Part shown: positions 1-7,952 of the stretch, piece by piece
How positions within the stretch are numbered: the stretch's first letter is position 1
How the letters are laid out: the number at the start of each line of letters is the position of its first letter
Assembly: GCA_026770575.1 (NCBI GenBank)
Contig: MU657354.1
Coordinates: forward strand, 56,217-73,281
Reading direction: 5' to 3'
DNA from: Pelagophyceae sp. CCMP2097
Taxonomy: Eukaryota; Sar; Pelagophyceae
DNA length: 17,065 nt
The notes under the pieces: generated by a model
The model's input: the letters and a program-made list of their open reading frames with translations, nothing else
Told to the model about the DNA's origin: nothing
Databases searched by the model: none
Program-made: the position numbers and the translations under genes

Positions 1-534
1 CGCCCAGAGGCTCCATGTTCCAGAGCAAGCCATAACAGCGCCTGTATCACGCTGCCTAGGAAGTTGATGGTGCATGATGATAGAGCAGGCGAGACGAACA
101 GGTGGCCCCGAAGAGTCTATGGGGGGGGCTACACGAAGAGCACGACGCTCAAACTCGAGCAAGCAAAATTTCCCGTTTCCAACGATGTCGGCACTGGCAT
201 CGCGCAGTGCGGGCCTATAAGGGCATGGGTTGATGAACCAGACACCACATGGTACGAAGAAGTCTCGACGGGGGCCCCCGTACGCCGAGGGAAACGCTCG
301 ATCTCATCAAACCGAGTTTTTCCCGTTTCGAGCTAATTCGGCGCTACTAGCGCGCTGCCTAGGAAGTTGATGGCATGGATTGACGAGATAGGCGCTACCA
401 ACACAAGGTACGAAGCTGCCTTGACGTCCTTGTCCACACGCCGCGTAAGTCGCTCGAGCAGAAATAAGAAGTTTCTTTCGGTACAAGCTCTTACGGCGCC
501 GGGTATCGCGATGTTCAGGAAGTTGATGGTGCAG
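1..534. repeat. Degenerate tandem array, ~150-bp monomers (host satellite-like)
   Basis: The motif AGGAAGTTGATGG recurs at 58, 361 and 517, with a weaker trace (GGGTTGATGAACC) near 227, so the period is about 150-156 bp. Other shared landmarks in each unit are ACGAAG, CTCGAGCA, TTCCCGTTTC-like and a GCGCTGCCTAGG or equivalent just before the motif. The reverse complement of the segment near 4199-4280 matches the start of this array (GCTGCCTAGGAA, then a similar GATG/GGCGGGC-type run), so the same family occurs further right in the opposite orientation. Short reading frames inside it are not conserved between monomers, so no gene is called. Confidence 0.6.
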
Positions 535-3500
535 CACAACAAGACGCCGCGACAATAACGCGGACGCAGTCGTATAACCAGGCCTCCCACTGCGACACCC
601 GATAGTAGAGACGTTTTATACCCTCGCAAGCTTGTGAAAATCCCTCTCTATGTTTGCACTTTCACGTTTACCCGGGATTTACGAGGTGGATTTAAGGTCA
701 ATTTGAGAAACGCGTCAATTTAAGAACCGCAGGCCTACGGCGCCGCCGCCGGCGAAGCGTACGGAAAACGGCCCCGGAGCCCCCCATGCGAGCGCGGAGA
801 AGAAGGAAAAAAGGCGATATTTTTTGCCTTTTGGGGCGAAAAGAGTGCATCAAAACCGGGCTCGAATCCGAAATCTGCGCAAAATTCATGCGCACGTGCC
901 TGCATTGTTCCGGGTGCCACCATGGAATGATCGGAAGAAGCTTATGACATTGCACAAGCAGCGGCACAAACAAATATTTAAACACAAAGAGTCTGGGGGG
1001 CCTCCGTTGGGCACGTGGATTTCGCAAAAAAATATCGCTAACTGAAAAGAAGTCCAGAGAAAAGGTACGAGTTCGCGATCGCTCGGTCGACACCAATTTG
1101 TGAAGGAAACATGAGCCTGCCAGATGGGGCCGGATGTCGCCAATTCAAGATTCTGTCCGCCGGTGCTTCGCAGACCGCTCGTCGATGACCCCAACCAGCT
1201 CCCTGCACTCTAAAACCCACGAATTTCGAGGCGCGCGTTTCATGAAGTGCCTGGGATAAGAGCGCGCGTAAAGACGCCAAAAGGTCTTTACTGGGTGCAT
1301 TATTTCGATCTCGAAGAAAGTTAGAAGCGTGGATGACTCGGGTACCACCTTGCGCGTACGCTGATGCAAAATTGGGAAGTCGGGCATGCGCGCTCGGACC
1401 CTCGGACTCGATGCCAGCAAGGTATAAAATGTACCGAAAAAACGCACGCGCAGTCGAGCACGAGCCTCCAAAGTCACCATTGTGTGGGTATCGAACATAT
1501 ATGACGGCGTGGCCAGACGCTCGAGGTGAGCCCATGTGATCCGCACGCGCTCACCGCACCAGAAGCTCTTGTGTGTTTACGTTCTTGTTTTCGAACTTAT
1601 TGGAGTCTCATTCGGCGTTTCACCAGTGTGAATTTACTAAAAAGAGCCTATTGGCCGGCATAAGAGTCTCCCGAGTCCCGAAAAAATCTCGAAAAAAACC
1701 TTGCCCTTCGCCGATAGGCCGGGAAAGTATGACCTTTATTAGACTCACAAGATGGTTCGCCAAAGAAGATTCTGATTTTCTGGCGGGATTTTGAGATGGT
1801 CTTTGGAGGTATAGTTACTGGGGTCGTGTGCGGGGCGCCGAGGCGCCTCCAGCGCCGGAGGGTGAACCTTGGCACGCCGCATATATGGGCCGAGAAAATT
1901 GATTTGGCGACTATGACGGCGGCTATTTTCACCCAAGGACCGCCGATTTTTGTTCACCCGCCGCCGATGGGCGCGTACGGCCGTTGGTAAGGCGGCTACG
2001 TTGAGCAACCTCTGGAATACCTAGTCTTAATTTCGCCGGAAATTTCAAAAAGCTCCAGATGCCTACTTTTTCAAAAAAAGACGTTCCTAGAAAAATGTGG
2101 TGTGTGTTTATATATAAAGGGTGTCTGTTATTATTTAAATCGCTATAGCTTTTGCACAAAGCGCTCTTTGGTTAAAGTAGAGGTCTCGCGGACTTTCCCT
2201 TGGGGTGCTTGCGCGGCTGTCGGAAGCTCAGGCCAATGGCCGCTTTTGTTTTGTCCAGACGCACAATACAAAATCAGTTTCTTCGGCGAACCATCTTTGA
2301 GATCCACCTCTTTTGAGATCCCTTTTGCCGTTTACCATCCCACGCAACCTTGCCCCGTTTCAGACGAGACCAAGACCTTGGGCATCGAGACTTTTTGAAC
2401 TAAAATCGGGCTCTAGGACGCGCTTTGAGCCTGCGACGGGCGACGTCGCGGACCCACTGCCTTACTGTATGAAGGCGCCATCGCATCACAGGGGCTTGGA
2501 AACACACTCTTTTGAGTTTGAGGAGCATAACTGGGATTGAATGCAATCTCACATGTCCTTATTGACTTTTTTGGTGTTTTGCTATCCACCGAACCCGGCG
2601 TCGAAGGCGCGTCCCTCGGTGGCGGCGTCCCTCGAGGTGGTAAACTGACCCTACGGACCAAGCCTCGGACGCCAAAACCTCGATTCCAACGACTACGAGC
2701 CCTAAAGTGGCACGTTGTGTCTTCGTAGCAGCATAAAACGGAGCGGAGCGGTCGAGTTTGATATCGACCTTTTGCAGGCGCCCGCGTGAGTACCCAACCC
2801 GAGACATAACCTTAAATTGGGGAGGTCAAACTCGCGCGCAGAGATGGTCCAAGAATGTTTTTTTGTGACGGCCACGCAAGATAGTGTGCCCAACGGCAAT
2901 TTCGACGAGACCGAAGCTGCGAGTGTGGCAACGCGTCTTTGGGGGGTTATACTTCGGTGTGGTAACCGCCTTTAGCTCTAAAATAGACTCCGTCCGGCGA
3001 CTTGTTACCCACGCGGAGAGGCCGCGCGGGGGGCTGGCCTCTCGATATTTTTGACGAGCGCCGATGGTTTGACCAGTAGATCACGTTATGATACCCCTGG
3101 CCAGCTCGCTACGCTAAATTGGGGAGGTTAAGTTCGAGCGTCGTGTGGCGCGGACCCACGGCATCGAGCAGTAGTGATGACTCACTTGCTCGCTGCGTTC
3201 TCGCGCACTCCAAAGGCCCTCCTTTCGCGTCACTACGCACCTGATACCGCGCCAGCAGGATGCACAGCCCTCAGGTCCGCAGCTGGTGCATGGCACGCGG
3301 CTCACCTCCTTGGAAATTGCTCTCCGAGGCATTCTCCGAAATGCTCGAAGACCATCAAAAATAGACCTCTTTGGTTAGATCTAGCCCTAACCTCGAAAAG
3401 CCACGGCGTGTGCGGTTCGGTATATATTTTTCTTCAAAAGCCCGCAAGAACCGGACACATTGCGGGGCCGTGCCGCGCTGGCACGGGAAGCGCCTGGGGC

Positions 3501-3613
3501 TAAGGGGGTACCAGCCGCGAGCGCGCTCTCTTGGAGTCTGATCCTGTCCGGCGAAAGTCCACCAAACGCCGGTGTCAGTTTTTTAGAACGGCACCTTGAG
3601 GTTGAACCGCAGG
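535..3613. other. GC-rich host region without recognisable genes
   Basis: Open frames here are short, overlap on both strands and show no domain, motif or codon pattern that I recognise. Small structures are visible. AAGATGGTTCGCC near 1749 recurs inverted (GGCGAACCATCTT) near 2285, each beside a matching GAAGA...TGATTTT stretch. AATTGGGGAGGT occurs at about 2815 and 3117. CCGTGCC/GGCACGG forms a short palindrome near 3470. The region looks like old, decayed intergenic or repeat DNA. An intron-rich gene with short exons cannot be excluded from sequence alone. Confidence 0.5.
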
Positions 3614-3820
3614 TCACGTTTGAGGGTCGTTCTCTTCGCGCAGGCGGCTCCTGGGGACTTCTTGGGCCCGCTTGTTAGTCTCGCCGAGCCCGCCATTCGA
3701 TACCATCATATTCCAAGGCAGTGGGATACCGGCGCCGCTTTGGCTTGAAACGGCAAGCCCCGCGTTCCTCACGTTTGAGGGTCGTTCTCTCCGCGCAGGC
3801 AGCTCTCTGGGGACTTCTTG
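3614..3820. repeat. Tandem copies of the ~155-bp family
   Basis: A block of about 51 bp starting TCACGTTTGAGGGTCGTTCT at 3614 is repeated almost exactly at 3769, a period of 155 bp. The rest of the first monomer (GGGCCCGCTTGTTAGTCTCG onward, about 3664-3750) reappears at about 4213-4300. The reverse complement resembles the array at the left edge of the window, so this is the same family inverted. Confidence 0.6.
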
Positions 3821-4198
3821 AAACCCCTGGAAGCCAAAATCAAACAGAGCTCCGAGGAGGCTGGTTCGCCGGCAATTTCGGCTACCGACTCGCGAGGCGG
3901 GGACAAAGTCATCAGTTTTTCAAGGCGTGGTAACGGAGACGCTTCAAAATCCGCCCTTCCGGCTTCCTTGGTTGGCTCTCGCCTATCGCCAAGGACTTAT
4001 TCGCCTTCCGAAATGCTTTCGATCGTTTTGGGGGAATCAGGATAAAAATCGCACCCCTTTTAACTTTTTTGTTTCCTGTTGGAATTCGCTCAACCAAGTG
4101 ATTGCGGGCCTGTTTTCGCCCCGCGATGTGCGTGCAAAGTTGCCGGCGAACAAGTTTCTTAGTTAACGCGCAAGGCGATTTCCGTGATAGCACCTCAG
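3821..4198. other. Host spacer, nothing recognised
   Basis: This stretch lies between two copies of the 155-bp family. It contains only short frames that overlap on both strands. No gene, RNA or mobile-element hallmark was seen. Confidence 0.4.
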
Positions 4199-4310
4199 GG
4201 GGTATACTTCCTGGGCCCACATGTTGGTCTCGGCGAGCCCGCCATTCGATGTCATCATATTCCTAGGCAGCGCAACGGCGCAGGGAGACGCGCCGCTTTT
4301 TACTCGCTGC
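4199..4310. repeat. Further diverged copy of the ~155-bp family
   Basis: CTGGGCCCACATGTTGGTCT followed by CGGCGAGCCCGCCATTCGAT and ATCATATTCCTAGGCAG aligns with the monomer portion at about 3664-3725, with scattered substitutions. Its reverse complement matches the beginning of the array at 1-534, including GCTGCCTAGGAA. Confidence 0.55.
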
Positions 4311-4754
4311 TGGACAAAGGCCTTCCCGGAAACAAAAGGCTTCGTGGCCACTTTTCTCAGGCCGAAATTATTGGGCGATGGAAAAGTAGCACGGCGCACA
4401 ATCGCTTGTCGGATGGGCCACAGGGTATTTTATTTCGGAGGGTACGAGGGTACGTCGACGGCAAGGAGCGGCGTGGCGTCTTTGTGGTACGTGGATACGC
4501 GTTAACCCCGTTCCGGAAAACCCGCTTCAACGATGTGCGGAAAACCCGAATCGCCCGCCGAGGATTACGTACCATGCGGCCCCGATGCGGCCCTTGATAC
4601 GACTTCGGAAACTGCCCCGGAGTGTGTCCTTGCTCCGTCTTAAATAGGAATTCCTAGCGCGCGATATCCACGCACCGCGCAGCAGGATATAGTGCTCCTG
4701 TCGTCGAAGCCTCTCATAAGATTTCTGAAACGGTGGAAAGGGGATTATCTGAGA
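4311..4754. other. Host spacer, nothing recognised
   Basis: GC-rich sequence with short overlapping frames on both strands. No frame carries a recognisable motif. Confidence 0.4.
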
Positions 4755-4950
4755 ATAAAACAGGGGCAATTTTGTCTGTCCGTCCATCTGTCCTTCCGTC
4801 TGTCCTTCCGTCTGTCCCCGGGTAAATCCGCGAGGTTCTACCTTTGGGAAGAAAAGGGCAGCAACTCGGCCGATTCAGCGATTGGCGGTTGATGCGATTG
4901 CTAAAATTGGGAGTGGAGGTCGAGCAGGAGCCTCATTGGAATCATCATAG
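4755..4950 (+). repeat. Long direct repeat, copy 1, with TCCG-type microsatellite
   Basis: The unit starts near AGGGGCAATTTTGTCTGTCC, runs through an imperfect (T/C)CCGTCTG microsatellite (about 4774-4819), then GGTAAATCCGCGAGGTTC, a GGCCGATTCAGCGATTGG stretch and GGAGGTCGAGCAGGAGCC. The second copy begins about 560 bp downstream and is nearly identical apart from the microsatellite length and scattered changes. The 3' part overlaps the tRNA-like promoter boxes described in the next entry, so the repeat is probably a dispersed element rather than part of a gene. Confidence 0.75.
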
Positions 4951-5042
4951 AAGAAGTTTTTGGTCACAGGTTCGAATCTGGTCGGCCGCAGAAAAAACAA
5001 AAAAAAAGATCAATAAGAAATATAAAATAAAAAAAATGCAAG
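4917..5042 (+). repeat. tRNA-derived SINE-like fragment with A-rich tail
   Basis: AGGTCGAGCAGG at 4917-4928 resembles a Pol III A box of tRNA-Leu/Ser type. GGTTCGAATCT at 4969-4979 is a very good B box, followed by CGGCCGCA like a tRNA 3' acceptor end. An A-rich tail (about 4990-5042) comes next. The matching 5' acceptor strand was not found, so this is not an intact tRNA gene. The architecture (A box, B box, A tail, within a repeated unit) is that of a SINE. The second copy of the unit loses the B box and tail. Confidence 0.4.
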
Positions 5043-5244
5043 GAGGATTTGGAGGTTCAGCGATTAGTTAAATAATTTTAATTATTTACGTGGGCATTGC
5101 AATGGGATTTGTCTGTATCCTCCGCTCGAAGTCGGGTCCTCCGTGTGCCTCCGGCGCGCTGTTGTAATACACGAGAGGCCAAAAATTTATTCAGCAATTT
5201 CGGCTCGCTGCGCTCGAAAAGCGTGTCTAGTACGATATTTTTGA

Positions 5245-5305
5245 GGACCCGAAGGGTCCTTGCCGTTAAATCAACGTCAGTTTACGGCAAGGGCCCTTCG
5301 GGTCC
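5245..5305. repeat. Near-perfect 25-bp inverted repeat (hairpin)
   Basis: The arm at 5245-5270 (starts GGACCCGAAGGGTCCTTGCC) pairs with 5281-5305 (ends CCCTTCGGGTCC) around a 10-nt loop, with one mismatch and a one-base length difference. The arm itself contains the palindrome GGACCCGAAGGGTCC. It lies between the two copies of the long direct repeat. It could be a fold-back element remnant; no function is evident. Confidence 0.75.
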
Positions 5306-5310
5306 TTTGA

Positions 5311-5500
5311 TTGAAGGATTACCAGGGGTAATTTTGTCTGTTCGTCCGTCTGTCCGTCCGTCCGTCCACGGGTAAACCCGTGAGGTTCCGCCTTTGGGAG
5401 GAAAGGGCAACAACTCGGCCGATTCAGCGATTGGTGGTTGATGCGATCGCTAAAATTGGGAGTGGAGGTCGAGCAGGAGCCTCATTGAAATCATCATACA
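5311..5500 (+). repeat. Long direct repeat, copy 2, with (TCCG)n microsatellite
   Basis: This repeats the unit that begins near 4755. It has GGGGTAATTTTGTCTGTTCG, a TCCGTC microsatellite (about 5335-5367), then CACGGGTAAACCCGTG, which is a perfect palindrome here but eroded in copy 1, then the GATTCAGCGATTGG and GGAGGTCGAGCAGGAGCC segments. Similarity ends at about 5500 (ATCATCATA), before the B box and A tail seen after copy 1. Confidence 0.75.
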
Positions 5501-5959
5501 AAGGGGGGTCAACATGAAACGGATTCCAGTCGGCGATAAATTCCTCGGTCCACAAGAAGTTTTGTGTGCCGTTATTGGTCCCTGGAGACGCCCCTCGCGG
5601 AGGAAAAGTCCCCGACGTCGAGAGTTTGCCGTCGGCAGAATTTCCGTTTAGCGACTAATTTTAGCCTATCATGAGCCTCCAATTAACGACTCTTTCCTGT
5701 TCCGACGCGGGCTTTTAAGGCTCCTCGGAGTCGTGAACGCACGACAAAGCCGGCTCTTGCCGGTACGGATGAGGGCGCGCCGCTTTGAAGGAGCCGGAGC
5801 GCTGTGATCTACAGCCACCGCGCGGGAAGAGGCGCTTGTGAAGATGTATTTTTATGTAGAACGAGGTCCACGAACACCGACCGAGGAGCACTTCCTATGG
5901 TCGGGTTCGAAACTTCGAACGGGTTCAAAAAAGTCGGACGTGTGTGTTATGTTTGATGT
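5501..5959. other. Host spacer, nothing recognised
   Basis: No frame or RNA motif was recognised. Base composition is still host-like. Confidence 0.4.
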
Positions 5960-6044
5960 GTGTTCGAGTAAAGTTCGTCTTGTGTTCGGGTTTGGGTAAT
6001 ATACAAAACCCGAAACGAACACAAAACGAACAAAACTCGAACAC
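5960..6044. repeat. Imperfect ~40-bp inverted repeat (fold-back)
   Basis: GTGTTCGAG...GTTCGTC...GTGTTCGGGTTT (5960-5993) is mirrored by AAACCCGAAACGAACAC...CGAAC...CTCGAACAC (6004-6044) with small indels. A very short loop gives a hairpin of about 40 bp. The arms are built from repeated CGAAC units. It lies about 330 bp outside the left end of the AT-rich element. Confidence 0.65.
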
Positions 6045-6373
6045 GGCGGGATTAAAAAAGCAACAACAACAGCCCCAAAAGACGATAACAACCAAACGCG
6101 AAAACGCAAGAAAACGCAAGAAGGCGCGTGGAGTCGGCAAACAGGCAAATAGATAACCCGCATGTTGACACACAGAACCGCAAAGGGGGGGACACAGAAA
6201 TAAAATAAGAATCCTGAAATTTCGATGAAAGTAACGAGGATAGAATTCCCTTACCCCCGTCAACAAAACAGACCCCAGTTAATGTCAATTCTTCACCCGT
6301 TATCTGCTAGATGCGGTGTGCTTTTTGGATGGCAACTTGATATAAAACCCGGGACGGGGATAGAAAAAACTTA
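6045..6373. other. Transition from host to AT-rich element
   Basis: Composition shifts from GC-rich to intermediate. The minus-strand frames across 5852-6288 are rich in F, L, S and C because they are antisense to an A-rich, CAA/AAA-rich strand. No gene is supported. Confidence 0.4.
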
Positions 6374-6400
6374 ACCTCGATAATTTTGAAACGACCGCCC

Positions 6401-6429
6401 GTATCTAACGAGGACAGAGGCGAAGATAC
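6401..6429. repeat. Small hairpin near the left terminus
   Basis: GTATCT at 6401-6406 pairs with AGATAC at 6424-6429. The same structure is present near the right terminus (GTATCTT 16644-16650, AAGATAC 16666-16672), where the stem is slightly longer, so the feature is shared by both ends. Confidence 0.5.
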
Positions 6430-6645
6430 CCGCAAAAGTTTCGGAGGTAAATTTGAGAAAGTTTCGAGGGGAATTTTAGAAAGTTAAGAAAGTTTAAAAT
6501 CGAAATTTTAGAAAGTTTCAGGACCATTTTCGGCAACATTTTTGGACAAGTATTTTCAGCGACATTTTCGGGAAAAGTATTTCTGGCAACATTTTCTTGA
6601 CAGTTATTTTCTGGCGGCTATGGCGGCTAAGATGTTTATAAAAAA

Positions 6646-6718
6646 AGTGTCGAATCGGATAAAATCACTTAAATCTCAAGGGAATTATATGTTTCATGCG
6701 ATTCGCAACTTTTGACAA
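6646..6718. repeat. TIR hairpin, left outer subunit (eroded)
   Basis: GTGTCGAATCGGATAAAA and TTTCATGCGATTCGCAAC are eroded forms of the arms found intact in the other three subunits. The central CCCTAGAGAGTAAA motif is also degraded here (TCTCAAGGG remains, inverted). Confidence 0.6.
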
Positions 6719-6933
6719 CTTGGATTTTTTTGGATGATAAAAATGTTTCAAAGCTTTTTCTTGCCCCTACCCGATCCGATTAATATGTCAATAAGGGAGA
6801 TTTATTCAAACCTCGTATAAATTATCGAAATTTGCGCGTTATTTGCATTTTTGGAGGAATAATTTTAACATTTTCGGTACAGTTTTTTCTGGCGACTATA
6901 TCGGATTTCGCGTGGCTTAGATATTTATAAAAA

Positions 6934-6997
6934 GGTGGCGAATCGCATAAAACAGGTATATCCCTAGAGAGTAAAGAGATATAATGCGATTCGCCCT
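6934..6997. repeat. TIR hairpin, left inner subunit
   Basis: GGTGGCGAATCGCATAAAAC (6934-6953) and ATAATGCGATTCGCCC (about 6981-6996) form a stem with GGCGAATCGCAT as its shared core. The spacer holds CCCTAGAGAGTAAA at 6962-6975, which is conserved in the right repeat. Confidence 0.75.
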
Positions 6998-7201
6998 TTT
7001 TTTTTAAAGCAACTTGAAATTTTTTATGTTTAAAATGTTTTAAAGCCTTTTTTTCTTGTCCCTACCCGATCGCTTCAATACCTCAATAAGGGGAATTTAT
7101 TCAAACATCAAATAAATTATTTTAAATCGCAATAAAACCCGCCGACCCCAAAGAATGATATGTATATGTACACAGGCAGGGATTTTTTTATTGGATTTTA
7201 A

Positions 7202-7558
7202 TCATTTTTTATTTAGATTATTGACGGAGCAAAGGCAGAAACATATATTCACAGACATTTGAAAACTCGCGCATTTTTTTAAACTTTCTTTTGTACGTAA
7301 GTCCAATTTTTGATTAAATAAATCCACTGGAGTGAAGTAAATTATCGAATTCGTCAAATCAAACGCACGCAAATAAATATAGTGATCACATGAATGATCA
7401 AATGCCTTGACTAACCATTGAGAGTAACCGAGACACTTGGGAGTCTCCTCGTGACCTAAATGCGACCAGATTTAAATTTGTAACAAAAATCCACTATTGG
7501 ACATGGTCTTACCAATATTGAAGTGATTATCGTTTAGAGTGCGGTAAAGATAAATCAT
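7202..7558 (-). pseudogene. Possible tyrosine recombinase C-terminal remnant
   Basis: Minus-strand frame from ATG at 7558 to TGA at 7204-7202, 118 residues with one internal TAA (7474-7472). Reading on from that TAA gives IWSHLGHEETPKCLGYSQW. LGH (7459-7451) is followed nine residues later by Tyr (7426-7424), the spacing of box II and the catalytic Tyr in tyrosine recombinases. Upstream HFNIGKT could be a damaged HxxR region, but the Arg is absent, and no N-terminal domain was found, whereas the family normally exceeds 250 residues. It lies directly inside the left terminal repeat, a usual place for an integrase in such elements. The assignment rests on one short motif; an unrelated protein is possible. 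Confidence 0.4.
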
Positions 7559-7952
7559 CGTAGATTTGTTTTGTTATTATGATTATCCCTTATGAACGAA
7601 ACGTGTTTCATTTTTATGGCAATCTCAAAAACCTTTTTTTATTAATAAATTTATTTAATAATCAGATTAAGCGTAAAAAAATAATATATAATTAAATATT
7701 GAAATTATCGATGTGCCAATTCGAAACGCGGGCGTCCGGCCACTTCACTCGAATCAAAATTACTAAAAAGAAAGATATCAAATAAAAATAACTAAATTTG
7801 CTAAAATCCGCGAGAAATGCAGTTATTCAATAAAAATAATATTTTTTTTTATAAAAATGAAGTTTATTTAACGGGTTAAGCATATTATTATCATAGTATA
7901 TTATAATGGTTCAAACGTTTGAGTTTCTAAAACAAACGTTTGGTATTAAAAC
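7559..7952. other. AT-rich spacer, nothing firm
   Basis: A/T runs and short frames only. A 17-residue minus-strand stretch (around 7700-7760, reading FDSSEVAGRPRFELAHR) is GC-richer than its surroundings and may be a scrap of coding sequence. CAAACGTTTG-type palindromes occur near 7912-7940. Confidence 0.3.

Larger units (their letters stand above)
6374..7200 (+). repeat. Left terminal inverted repeat
   Basis: The reverse complement of 15858-16699 matches this segment along its whole length, from the ACCTCGATA-type outer end to the inner ATATGTATATGTACACA and ATTGGATTTT. Inside are an outer zone with ~17-bp AGAAAGTTT units and three to four ~30-bp GACATTTTC...TATTTTCTGGC units (about 6454-6610), then two tandem subunits of about 280 bp (6611-6889 and 6890-7170). 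By eye the two terminal repeats differ at some 15-20 % of positions. Confidence 0.9.

Noticed and set aside
698..4787. Many frames of 60-165 residues on both strands in the GC-rich flank
   Set aside because: Stops are rare in GC-rich DNA; the frames overlap each other, show no motif and cross repeat boundaries.
4917..4988. Intact tRNA gene
   Set aside because: A and B boxes are present but the 5' acceptor strand pairing with CGGCCGC and a proper anticodon arm were not found.
5852..6288. Minus-strand frames of 78-113 residues rich in F, L, C and S, resembling membrane proteins
   Set aside because: They are antisense to an A-rich, CAA/AAA-rich strand and three overlap in different frames; the hydrophobicity follows from composition.
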